Part shown: positions 16,047 to 23,420 of the stretch, in pieces
Numbering within the stretch: position 1 is the first letter of the stretch
Layout of the letters: the number at the start of each line of letters is the position of its first letter
Assembly: GCF_002795245.1 (NCBI RefSeq)
Contig: NZ_PGVG01000045.1
Location: 1 to 58,148 of the forward strand
Direction of reading: 5' to 3'
Length of the DNA: 58,148 nucleotides
Source: Bradyrhizobium forestalis
Lineage (GTDB): Bacteria; Pseudomonadota; Alphaproteobacteria; Rhizobiales; Xanthobacteraceae
Translations under genes and position numbers: made by a program
Notes under the pieces: generated by a model
Told to the model about the DNA's origin: nothing
What the model saw: the letters and a program-made list of their open reading frames with translations, nothing else
The model's database searches: none

Positions 16047-16547
16047 ATGTCCCTGCTCGAAGGCGCTATCGATTCCAGAAGCCATCCGCTCGCGGTGGTC
16101 GAGGACATCGCTGCCAGCAACAACTGGCCGTTCGAACGCTCCGGCGAAGACGAACTCACGATTGTCTCGAAGGGACAATGGACCGACTACCAGCTCTCCT
16201 TCACCTGGATGGGCGAGATCGAGGCGCTGCATCTGGCCTGCGCGTTCGACATGAAGATTCCGCTCGCGCGGCGGAGCGAGGTGCAGCGGCTCGTCGCCGC
16301 CGTGAACGAGCAATTGTGGGTCGGCCATTTCGATTTGTGGACAAACACCGGCATGGTGATGCACCGCCAGGCCCTGATGCTGCCGGGCGGCCTCACCGCC
16401 TCGACCGCGCAATGCGAGGCCATGCTCGCCGGTGCCATCCACGCCTGCGAGCGCTATTTTCCGGCGTTCCAGTTCGTGGTGTGGGCCGGCAAGACCACCG
16501 CGCAGGCCATGGACGCGGCGATGTTCGACACGGTGGGCGAGGCTTAG
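16047..16547 (+). CDS. YbjN domain-containing protein
   Basis: A 166-residue type III secretion chaperone-like fold protein of the YbjN family. It has HPLAVVEDIAASNNWPFER, WTDYQLSFTWMGEIEALHLACAFD and the aromatic VWAGKTTAQAMDAAMFDT tail. In alphaproteobacteria YbjN genes commonly sit just before proC, as here. E. coli YbjN influences motility, biofilm and stress responses; the molecular role is unknown. The ATG at 16047 is preceded by AAGAGGTCGAGACGGC; a GTG at 16005 is an alternative start. Confidence 0.85.
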   Translation: MSLLEGAIDSRSHPLAVVEDIAASNNWPFERSGEDELTIVSKGQWTDYQLSFTWMGEIEALHLACAFDMKIPLARRSEVQRLVAAVNEQLWVGHFDLWTNTGMVMHRQALMLPGGLTASTAQCEAMLAGAIHACERYFPAFQFVVWAGKTTAQAMDAAMFDTVGEA

Positions 16548-16571
16548 GGTCGCGCCCTCGTTCCCAAACGT

Positions 16572-16718
16572 CGTCCCGGACAAGCGCGCCCAAAGCGCGC
16601 GCAGATCCGGGACCCATACCGCGTGACTCCGCCGTATCGCACGATGCTTGTTGCTCTGCTCTCCATCCACTAGAACCGCCTGTGGTTATGGGTCCCCGCT
16701 TTCGCGGGGACGACAGCG
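16572..16718. repeat. Two short palindromic repeats
   Basis: The first, 16572-16614, is CGTCCCGGACAAGCGCG...CGCGCAGATCCGGGAC, the same type as 17982-18030. The second, about 16686-16718, is a GTCCCCGCTTTCGCGGGGAC hairpin. Both lie between ybjN and proC. Confidence 0.65.
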
Positions 16719-16735
16719 AGTTTGTGGCAACAGCG

Positions 16736-17560
16736 ATGGCGAACAACCCTCTCCAAGACATCACCGGCACCATCCTGCTCGCCGGGGCCGGCAAGATGGG
16801 CGGCGCGATGCTGACCGGATGGCTGGCCGGCGGGCTCGATCCGCGCCGCGTCGCGGTGATTGATCCGCACATTGCGCCCGAGATCTCCGCGCTGGCCGCC
16901 AAGGGCGTCGTGCTCAATCCCGACGTGACGACCGCCGGCACGATCGACACGCTGGTCGTCGCGGTGAAGCCGCAGCTGTTCCGCGAGGCCGGCGCCAAGC
17001 TGAAGCCGTTCGTCTCGGACAAGACCTCGGTGGTCTCGATCATGGCGGGCACCACGATCGCCTCGCTTCAAGAGGTCTGCGGCGGCGCCGTGGTGCGCGC
17101 AATGCCGAACACGCCGGCCGCGATCGGCCGCGGCATCACAGTGGCCGTTGCGGCGAACAATGTCAGCCCCGCGCAGCGCGCGGTGGCGGATGCCTTGCTG
17201 CGCGCCACCGGGTCGGTGGAATGGGTCGACGACGAAGCCCTGATGGACGCGGTGACTGCCGTCTCCGGCTCAGGGCCAGCCTACGTGTTCCTGCTCGCCG
17301 AGGAGCTGGCGCGGGCCGGCGTCGAAGCGGGCTTGCCCGAGGCGCTCGCAATGAGGCTCGCCCGCGAGACCGTCGCCGGCTCCGGCGAGCTGCTGCACCG
17401 GTCGGAGCTGCCCTCCAGCACGCTGCGCCAGAACGTCACCTCGCCCGGCGGCACCACGGCTGCAGCGCTCGGCGTGCTGATGGGCGAGCCGGGTCTGCGC
17501 GATCTCATGATCCGCGCGATCGCCGCGGCGACGAAGCGATCGAAGGAATTGGCGAAGTAA
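16736..17560 (+). CDS. proC: Pyrroline-5-carboxylate reductase
   Basis: A 274-residue enzyme making L-proline from pyrroline-5-carboxylate with NAD(P)H. It has the Rossmann glycine motif LLAGAGKMGGAML, VVAVKPQ, VRAMPNTPA, the substrate-site SGSGPAYVF and PGGTTAAAL. The ATG at 16736 is chosen; an in-frame GTG at 16724 is possible and neither has a strong ribosome-binding site. It converges with the thioesterase gene 14 bp away. Confidence 0.96.
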   Translation: MANNPLQDITGTILLAGAGKMGGAMLTGWLAGGLDPRRVAVIDPHIAPEISALAAKGVVLNPDVTTAGTIDTLVVAVKPQLFREAGAKLKPFVSDKTSVVSIMAGTTIASLQEVCGGAVVRAMPNTPAAIGRGITVAVAANNVSPAQRAVADALLRATGSVEWVDDEALMDAVTAVSGSGPAYVFLLAEELARAGVEAGLPEALAMRLARETVAGSGELLHRSELPSSTLRQNVTSPGGTTAAALGVLMGEPGLRDLMIRAIAAATKRSKELAK

Positions 17561-17574
17561 ACAGGTGGCGCGCG

Positions 17575-17967
17575 CTACGCCCCGAGCCGCTTGTTGAACA
17601 TCTCGACATTCACGAGCCCGCGCGCGTGGCGGCCCTCGCCGAGCTTGCGCGTGCCCTCGAAGGCCTCGACCTCGAAGCGGATGACGCGGCGCTCGACGGC
17701 GACCACCTTTGCGGTGGTGCGCACGGTTGCGCCGACGAGCGCGGCGGCAAGATGGCGGATGTCGACCTCGGTGCCGACGGTGACCCAGCCCGGCTGAAGC
17801 GCTGCGCGGATCGCATCGCCCGATGTCATCTCCATTTCCAGGATCATCATCGGCGTCGCGTAGACAAAAGGCATGCCGGGCACGAAATGCCCGACCGTGC
17901 GCTCCACCGGCACCACCAGCGTGCGTTCCGCACTCATGCCGAGCTTGATGAAGTCGCGTGCGTCCAT
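17575..17967 (-). CDS. FlK-like hot-dog thioesterase
   Basis: A 130-residue single hot-dog domain. The catalytic set of fluoroacetyl-CoA thioesterase FlK is present with identical spacing: T38 (YATPMM), E46, G65 and H72 (GTEVDIRH) correspond to T42, E50, G69 and H76 of FlK. It lacks evidence of fluoroacetate metabolism nearby, so a general acyl-CoA thioesterase housekeeping role is more likely. VPVERTVGHFVPGMP is typical of this clade. It is the last gene before the proC end and is separated from the tautomerase by a repeat. Confidence 0.82.
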   Translation of the reverse strand: MDARDFIKLGMSAERTLVVPVERTVGHFVPGMPFVYATPMMILEMEMTSGDAIRAALQPGWVTVGTEVDIRHLAAALVGATVRTTAKVVAVERRVIRFEVEAFEGTRKLGEGRHARGLVNVEMFNKRLGA

Positions 17968-17981
17968 GGTGCTTGCTCAGT

Positions 17982-18030
17982 GTCGTCCCGGACAAGCGCG
18001 CCCTAAGCGCGCGCCGATCCGGGACGACAG
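17982..18030. repeat. Short palindromic repeat (GTCGTCCCGGAC family)
   Basis: GTCGTCCCGGACAAGCGCGCC pairs with the inverted GCGCGCCGATCCGGGACGAC. It is the twin of the element at 16572. Confidence 0.7.
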
Positions 18031-18054
18031 CGGCGTTTGCCGCAACGGCGTTGG

Positions 18055-18258
18055 CTACTTCTTCGCCGCCGCCGCGCGTTCCACGAAGGTCTTGCCGCCC
18101 TTCATCTTGTGGCGCAGCGGGGCTTCGTTGATCTGGATGACGACGGCATCGGCATCGACGCCGAGATTCTTCACCAGCGCCTGGGTGATATCGCGCATCA
18201 TGCCGGCCTTCTGTTCGTCGGTACGGCCTTCGGCCATGCTGATGGTGATCTCAGGCAT
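18055..18258 (-). CDS. 4-oxalocrotonate tautomerase family protein
   Basis: A 67-residue small tautomerase. After Met removal it begins with Pro-1 (MPEITISMAEGRTDEQK), the general base of the superfamily. RDITQALVKNLGVDADAVVI and the following beta hairpin fit 4-OT subunits of about 62-70 residues. The substrate is unknown; no catechol meta-cleavage genes are nearby. The ATG at 18258 has AGGGAGAG upstream; the frame back to 18354 crosses a palindromic repeat and is rejected. Confidence 0.87.
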   Translation of the reverse strand: MPEITISMAEGRTDEQKAGMMRDITQALVKNLGVDADAVVIQINEAPLRHKMKGGKTFVERAAAAKK

Positions 18259-18282
18259 TTTTCTCTCCCTGCTGCTGTCGTC

Positions 18283-18357
18283 GTCATGGCCGGGCTTGTC
18301 CCGGCCATTCATCATTTTGAAGATGGATGCGCGGGTCAAGCCCGCGCATGACAATCG
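18283..18357. repeat. Paired palindromic repeat (CATGGCCGGGCTTG / CATGCGCGGGCTTGACC)
   Basis: Two hairpins in tandem: GGCCGGGCTTGTCCCGGCC and GCGCGGGTCAAGCCCGCGC, separated by a TCATCATTTTGAAGATGGA spacer. Related to the elements at 4247 and 57993. It lies between hisS and the tautomerase gene. Confidence 0.7.
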
Positions 18358-18367
18358 AGGCGAATGG

Positions 18368-19861
18368 CTAGCCCCAGCTCACGTCATGGCGGCCCAGGAC
18401 CTCACGCACTTTTGCGACGAGGTCGGCTTCGCTGCACGAGAACTGCGCCGGGCGGCTCTCGCGCCATTCCTGGTTGGAGGCGATCGCGGCCGCCGCCTTG
18501 GCGCCCTCGATCAGATCCTTGACCTGCACTTCGCCGCGCGCCTTCTCGTCCGAGCCCTGGATGATGACGCAAGGTGAGTTGCGGCGGTCGGCATATTTGA
18601 GCTGGTTGCCCATGTTCTTGGGATTGCCGAGATAGAGCTCGGCGCGGATGCCGGCGGTGCGCAAGGATGCCACCATCTTCTGGTAGTCCGCGACGCGGTC
18701 GCGGTCGAACACGGTGACGACGACGGGACCGAACTCGGGCCGCGTGTCGAGCTTGCCGAGCAGCGTCAGCGCGGCCTGCAAGCGCGAGACGCCGATCGAG
18801 AAACCGGTCGCCGGCACCGGCTCGCCGCGGAAGCGCGAGACGAGACCGTCATAGCGGCCGCCGCCACCGACCGAGCCGAAGCGCACGGGGCGTCCCTTCT
18901 CGTCCTTGGTGTCGAGCAGGAGTTCGACCTCGTAGACGGGGCCGGTGTAATATTCGAGGCCGCGGACGACGGAGGGATCGATCTTGATACGGTCTGGACC
19001 ATAGCCAGAGGCCCTCACAAGCCGCTCAATTTCCTCCAACTCTTCGCGGCCCTGCTGACCAACTTTGCTATCGCGGAGCCGCAAGTCAATTTGTGCAATC
19101 TTCTCGTCCGCATCATCAACTTGCTCGATGACGCTTGTGACCAAGATAATATCAGCAGGTTTCAGCCCTGCACCCTTCGTAAAGTCGCCGGACTCGTCCT
19201 TCCGACCTTCGCCGAGCAGTTGTTGGACTCCGGCAAGACCGAGCCGATCGAGCTTGTCGATCGCACGCATGACCGTGAGCCACTGGCCATCATCGGCGAT
19301 GCCGAGCGCATCGCGCACGCCATCGAGCACCTTACGATTGTTCACCTTCACGACGTACTGGCCGCGCTGGATGCCCAGCGCTTCCATCGTGTCGGCCGCC
19401 ATCATGCAGATCTCGGCGTCCGCCGCCGGCGTCGCCGAGCCGACCGTGTCGGCATCGAACTGCATGAACTGGCGGAAACGGCCGGGGCCGGGCTTTTCGT
19501 TGCGGAATACGTAGCCGGCGCGGTAGCTGCGATAGGGCTTTGGCAGGGTGTCGAAGTTTTCAGCGACATAGCGCGCGAGCGGCGCGGTCAAATCGTAGCG
19601 CAACGAGATCCACTGCTCGTCGTCGTCCTGGAACGAGAACACGCCCTCGTTCGGACGGTCCTGGTCGGGCAGGAATTTGCCGAGCGCGTCGGTGTATTCC
19701 ATTGCCGGCGTTTCCACCGGCTCGAAGCCGTAGAGCTCGTAGACGGCGCGGATCTTCTCGACCATCTCGCGTGTCGCCCGGATCGCGGCGGGATCGCGAT
19801 CCTCGAGCCCGCGCGGCAGGCGCGCCTTCAGTTTCTGGGGTTTTTTGGGTTTCTCGGCCAT
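18368..19861 (-). CDS. hisS: Histidyl-tRNA synthetase, alphaproteobacterial type
   Basis: A 497-residue class II synthetase, longer than the E. coli enzyme (424). Motif 2 is FRNEKPGPGRFRQF; histidine-binding blocks are VVRGLEYYTGPVYE and GGGGRYDGL, and the motif 3 region is ATGFSIGVSRL. The C-terminal anticodon domain spans about residues 390-497. The motif 2 loop differs from the usual bacterial RHERPQKGR, as reported for alphaproteobacterial HisRS that charge tRNA-His lacking G-1. The start ATG has no strong Shine-Dalgarno. Confidence 0.96.
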   Translation of the reverse strand: MAEKPKKPQKLKARLPRGLEDRDPAAIRATREMVEKIRAVYELYGFEPVETPAMEYTDALGKFLPDQDRPNEGVFSFQDDDEQWISLRYDLTAPLARYVAENFDTLPKPYRSYRAGYVFRNEKPGPGRFRQFMQFDADTVGSATPAADAEICMMAADTMEALGIQRGQYVVKVNNRKVLDGVRDALGIADDGQWLTVMRAIDKLDRLGLAGVQQLLGEGRKDESGDFTKGAGLKPADIILVTSVIEQVDDADEKIAQIDLRLRDSKVGQQGREELEEIERLVRASGYGPDRIKIDPSVVRGLEYYTGPVYEVELLLDTKDEKGRPVRFGSVGGGGRYDGLVSRFRGEPVPATGFSIGVSRLQAALTLLGKLDTRPEFGPVVVTVFDRDRVADYQKMVASLRTAGIRAELYLGNPKNMGNQLKYADRRNSPCVIIQGSDEKARGEVQVKDLIEGAKAAAAIASNQEWRESRPAQFSCSEADLVAKVREVLGRHDVSWG

Positions 19862-19904
19862 GCGCGGCGTTTACCAGCCGGGGCGCGAGGCGGCAACCGG
19901 GGTG

Positions 19905-19942
19905 TTCTTCACCTCGCCCCGCCTGCGGGGAGAGGGGAAGAA
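19905..19942. repeat. Short fragment of the CTCTCCCCGC repeat family
   Basis: TCACCTCGCCCCGCCTGCGGGGAGAGGGGA is one terminal hairpin of the composite repeat, without its partner half. It lies between hisS and the DUF2314 gene. Confidence 0.6.
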
Positions 19943-19946
19943 AAGC

Positions 19947-20471
19947 CTACGGCTGCTCCATCCGCGCCCTCAGGGCATCCGCGTCCGCCTTCGGCAGCGA
20001 CTTCAGGGTCGGCTTGATGGTTTCGCCGCCGACGATCTTGCCGTTGCGCATGAACATCCAGTCCGAGATGTCGGCTTCGGCGAACTCGACCTTGTCCCCT
20101 GCCCGTTTGCCCGGCAGATCGCGCGGCTCATTGGCAAAGAAACCGGAATAGGTCCCGCCTGGCAGCTTCTTCACCTCGCCGATCCAGATGTGTTCGCCGC
20201 CCTTGCGGGTCGTGAAGTGCACCTTCAGGGCGTGCCCGGTCTCGGATGGCTTTGGCGCGTCATAGGAGGCCCAGAAGGTCGGCAGCGTACCGCGGGCGCG
20301 GGCGATCGCGGCATTCATCTCGGGGTCGGTGGTACGCACGGTGACAACCGGCGAGTGGTCATCCGCTGCGACCTCGTCCGTAGGGCCGATGGTCAGGATG
20401 CCGAGAACGGAGACGCCGGTGACAGCGGCGAGAATCACCCATTTCATCGGCTGGGAGAGCTTGGATGCCAT
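19947..20471 (-). CDS. DUF2314 (YegJ-like) protein with N-terminal membrane anchor
   Basis: A 174-residue protein. A hydrophobic segment at residues about 10-28 serves as signal anchor. The DUF2314 domain follows (about 45-150): MNAAIARARGTLPTFWASYD, HIWIGEVKKLPGGTYSGFFA and ISDWMFMRNGKIVGG match the family. The function is unknown; it is likely periplasmic and anchored. It may be co-transcribed with hisS, whose ATG lies 85 bp to its left on the same strand, though a repeat fragment intervenes. Confidence 0.85.
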   Translation of the reverse strand: MASKLSQPMKWVILAAVTGVSVLGILTIGPTDEVAADDHSPVVTVRTTDPEMNAAIARARGTLPTFWASYDAPKPSETGHALKVHFTTRKGGEHIWIGEVKKLPGGTYSGFFANEPRDLPGKRAGDKVEFAEADISDWMFMRNGKIVGGETIKPTLKSLPKADADALRARMEQP

Positions 20472-20559
20472 GATCGCGATGTCCGGATGCTTGTTGTGTC
20501 CTGGCTTTGTCGCGCGGTCATAGTGACACGTTCATGTCTATCGGCCGACGTTCCGCGGA

Positions 20560-20710
20560 TGCTGCGCAACGCGCCGCGCCTTGGCGGCGTGGTGCGCTGC
20601 TGATCCGGGGTCCATCTGCGCAGACATGGGTCCCGGCTCTGCGGCGCACCGCTGACTGGACGATGCTTCGCATCGCCAGGGAAGCGCTGCACCGCGTCCG
20701 GGACACGAGA
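20560..20710. repeat. Composite inverted repeat (CGTGTCCCGGACGC family), copy 2
   Basis: It contains TGGTGCGCTGCTGATCCGGG, GGGTCCCGGCTCTGCGG, the GATGCTTCGCATCGCC hairpin and the terminal GCGTCCGGGACACGAGA. Orientation matches the 6501 copy. It separates ilvE from the DUF2314 gene. Confidence 0.78.
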
Positions 20711-20712
20711 CC

Positions 20713-21795
20713 TCAAAACACCTTGCGGATCCAGTTGTGCGGATCGTTGGTGCGGCCGTACTGGATGTCGACGAGCTGCTTGCGCAGGCCCATGGCGACG
20801 GGGCCGGCGGCGCCGCCCGAGATCTCGAAGTCGCCGCTCACCGAGCGCACCTTGCCGATCGGCGAGATCACGGCGGCGGTGCCGCAGGCGAACGCTTCCT
20901 TCAGCCGGCCTGAGGCCGCATCCTTGCGCCACTGCTCGAGCGAGTAGGGCTCCTCGCGCACGGTCTTGCCGGCATCGCGGGCGAGCGTGATGATGGAGTC
21001 GCGGGTGATGCCGGGCAGGATGGTGCCGAGCGGCGGCGTCGAGAGCGAGCCGTCGTCGAACACGAAGAACACGTTCATGCCGCCGAGCTCCTCGATATAG
21101 CGGCGCTCGACCGCGTCGAGGAACACGACCTGATCGCAGCCATGCTGGATCGCTTCGGCCTGCGCGCGCAGGCTCGCGGCATAATTGCCGCCGCACTTGA
21201 CGGCGCCGGTGCCGCCGATCGCGGCGCGGGTATAATTCTCGGACACCCAGATCGAGACCGGCGCAGGCCCGCCCTTGAAGTAGGAGCCGACAGGCGAGGC
21301 GATCACCGCAAAAATGTATTCGGACGACGGCTTGACGCCGAGGAAAGTCTCGCTCGCAATCATGAAGGGCCGCAAGTAAAGGCTGCCCTCGCCGCCCGGC
21401 ATCCAGGCGCGGTCGATGCGCACGACCTGCTCGACCGCCTCGATGAAGACGTCTTCGGGCAGCTGCGCCATCGCCATGCGATCGGCCGAGTCCCTGAAGC
21501 GCCGCGCATTGGCGTCGGGGCGAAACAGGTTCACGCCGCCATCGTCGCGCTTGTAGGCCTTAAGGCCCTCGAAGATCTCCTGCGCGTAGTGCAGGACGGC
21601 GCCGGCCGGATCGAGCTGGAAGTTGGCGCGCGCCTCGATCTTCGCCTCGTACCAGCCGCCCTTGGCCTGGTTGTAGCGAACCACCGCCATGTGGTCGGTG
21701 AAGACCCGCCCGAAGCCGGGGTCCACCAGCTTGGCGATACGATCCTTTTCGGACGTCGGATTGGATGCGGGTTGGATGTCGAATTTCATGCTCAT
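20713..21795 (-). CDS. ilvE: Branched-chain amino acid aminotransferase
   Basis: A 360-residue PLP fold-type IV aminotransferase of the eukaryote-like group II BCAT type. The PLP-lysine is in GAVKCGGNYAAS; other landmarks are LHYAQEIFEGLKAY, SLYLRPFM and EELGGMNVFFV. It transaminates Leu, Ile and Val with 2-oxoglutarate. The start ATG at 21795 has GGGAGG seven bases upstream; a second ATG at 21789 is also possible. It diverges from the MarR gene with a 339-bp spacer, leaving a leader of about 300 bases if the promoter at 22105-22133 is used. Confidence 0.95.
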   Translation of the reverse strand: MSMKFDIQPASNPTSEKDRIAKLVDPGFGRVFTDHMAVVRYNQAKGGWYEAKIEARANFQLDPAGAVLHYAQEIFEGLKAYKRDDGGVNLFRPDANARRFRDSADRMAMAQLPEDVFIEAVEQVVRIDRAWMPGGEGSLYLRPFMIASETFLGVKPSSEYIFAVIASPVGSYFKGGPAPVSIWVSENYTRAAIGGTGAVKCGGNYAASLRAQAEAIQHGCDQVVFLDAVERRYIEELGGMNVFFVFDDGSLSTPPLGTILPGITRDSIITLARDAGKTVREEPYSLEQWRKDAASGRLKEAFACGTAAVISPIGKVRSVSGDFEISGGAAGPVAMGLRKQLVDIQYGRTNDPHNWIRKVF

Positions 21796-22104
21796 GTCCT
21801 TGCCTCCCGCTGCCGGTGGCGGCGCTGTTTCTCGCGCCCGCCGGCCCGTTTCGGGCCCGGCTGGCTTGATTGGGTTCTTGGCCGGACCGCCGCCAGCCTT
21901 GTTACGGCCGGTTTCCGTGGCCAGCATGTCGCCGAGGACATGCTTTTGCGGAAGGCGGAAGTCCAGTATGTTTTGCCGAAATGCCGCTCGACAATCGCAC
22001 GGTAGATCTGCTTCGGCCGTCGTCGCCTGTCCGGCTCTCTCCGGCCGCCCTGCTACGATGCCACCCGGCGCGAAACGATCTAAAATTTCGTGCGGGTCGA
22101 CTGT

Positions 22105-22133
22105 TTTGTAACATTGAACCCAAGATACGTCAA
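22105..22133 (-). promoter_or_regulatory. Candidate sigma-70 promoter for ilvE
   Basis: On the minus strand TTGACG (22128-22133) and TACAAA (22105-22110) are spaced by exactly 17 bases. This is the best match to a housekeeping promoter in the divergent gap. It abuts the ATG of the MarR gene on the opposite strand, so the two transcripts would start back to back. Prediction by eye only. Confidence 0.45.
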
Positions 22134-22134
22134 T

Positions 22135-22677
22135 ATGCCTGACATAAATTTCGCGACTTCCTCCCCTGACGCCGCCGAGACCCGGTCCGCCGCGTCCGAT
22201 GGAGGCAATTTGCGCTGGGATATCATCGAGCTGCTGTTCTTCGCCTATCGCGATTTCGTCGGCGATCCCGACCAGGAGCTGGAGGCGTTCGGCTTCGGCC
22301 GGGCCCATCACCGCGTCATGCACTTCGTCTATCGTTATCCCGGGCTGAAGGTCGCCGACCTGCTCGACGTCCTGCGCATCACAAAACAGTCGCTCGGCCG
22401 CGTGCTCAAGCAGCTCCTGGACGAGGGCTATATCGTGCAGAAGACCGGCGACAATGATCGCCGCCAGCGCCTGCTCTACGCCACACCGAAGGGCGAGGCG
22501 CTGGTGCAGAAGCTCGCCGGGCTCCAGACCACGCGGATCACCAGGGCGCTCGCGGAGATGGCTCCGCAGGACGCCGAGACCGTGAAGCGCTTCCTGCGCG
22601 CGATGATCGACCGCGACGATCCGGACAAGGTGCTCGAGACGATCTTCGCTTCCGTCAACCACGACGCCAAGGAGTGA
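22135..22677 (+). CDS. MarR-family transcriptional regulator (PetP-like)
   Basis: A 180-residue winged-helix regulator. The DNA-binding region is VADLLDVLRITKQSLGRVLKQLLDEGYI, with wing residues DNDRRQRLLYATPKGE. It starts an apparent operon: its stop overlaps the next GTG by four bases, and a sensor kinase follows. A MarR gene ahead of an OmpR-type regulator is the arrangement of Rhodobacter petP-petR; orthology is inferred from order and class only. The first 25 residues are likely disordered. The ATG at 22135 lacks a clear ribosome-binding site. Confidence 0.9.
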   Translation: MPDINFATSSPDAAETRSAASDGGNLRWDIIELLFFAYRDFVGDPDQELEAFGFGRAHHRVMHFVYRYPGLKVADLLDVLRITKQSLGRVLKQLLDEGYIVQKTGDNDRRQRLLYATPKGEALVQKLAGLQTTRITRALAEMAPQDAETVKRFLRAMIDRDDPDKVLETIFASVNHDAKE

Positions 22678-23402
22678 CCGTGCTCGCTGCCACGCTCGCC
22701 CGTCCGCCGGTGCAACCGGCCGACGATGCCCCGCATCTGCTGCTGGTCGACGACGACCGCCGCATCCGCGACCTGCTCTCGCGCTTTCTCGCCAGTGAAG
22801 GCTACCGCGTCACCACCGCGGCGAGCGCCGGCGATGCACGCTCGAAACTGCTGGGCCTGCATTTCGATCTCTTGATCCTCGACGTGATGATGCCCGGCGA
22901 GACCGGCTTCGACCTTGCCCGCTTCATTCGCACGTCCTCCTCGGTGCCGATCGTGATGCTGACGGCGCGGCACGAGGCGGAGGCCCGCATCGAGGGCCTC
23001 CAGATCGGCGCCGACGATTACGTCGCAAAACCGTTCGAGCCGCGTGAGCTTGCGCTGCGCATCAACAACATCCTCAAGCGCGCCGCGCCGCCGCAGCAGG
23101 CCACGACCGTCGAGAAGATCGCGTTCGGTCCCTACGTCTACCATCTCGATCGCGGCGAATTGCGCCAGGGCGAGGAGGTCATCCACCTCACCGATCGCGA
23201 GCGCGAGATGCTGCGGATCCTGTCGGAGACACCGGGCGAGACCGGGCCGCGCAGCGCGCTGACCGGCAATGGCAGCGTCAACGGGCGCGCCGTCGACGTG
23301 CAGATCAACCGCCTCCGGCGCAAGATCGAGACCGATCCCGCCAATCCGCTGTTCCTCCAGGCGGTGCGCGGCATCGGCTACCGCCTGGTGGCCTCGCCAT
23401 AA
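22674..23402 (+). CDS. OmpR/PhoB-family response regulator (PetR-like)
   Basis: A 242-residue regulator. The receiver domain (about residues 20-135) has the acidic pocket D26-D28, phospho-acceptor D70 (LILDVMMPGE), a switch Thr in MLTARHE and Lys in VAKPFEP. The C-terminal winged helix (about 145-240) includes LTDREREMLRIL and VQINRLRRKIE...VRGIGYRL. It starts with GTG at 22674, overlapping the MarR stop (GTGA). The histidine kinase begins 18 bp after its stop. In Rhodobacter, PetR is needed for cytochrome bc1-dependent growth; the regulon here is unknown. Confidence 0.93.
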   Translation: MTVLAATLARPPVQPADDAPHLLLVDDDRRIRDLLSRFLASEGYRVTTAASAGDARSKLLGLHFDLLILDVMMPGETGFDLARFIRTSSSVPIVMLTARHEAEARIEGLQIGADDYVAKPFEPRELALRINNILKRAAPPQQATTVEKIAFGPYVYHLDRGELRQGEEVIHLTDREREMLRILSETPGETGPRSALTGNGSVNGRAVDVQINRLRRKIETDPANPLFLQAVRGIGYRLVASP

Positions 23403-23420
23403 ATCAGTGAAGCGCGCTAG

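Noticed and set aside
21796..22662. An open minus-strand frame extending ilvE to 649 codons
   Set aside because: The extension covers the divergent promoter region and the MarR gene on the other strand. ilvE has a good ribosome-binding site at 21795 and the family N-terminus.
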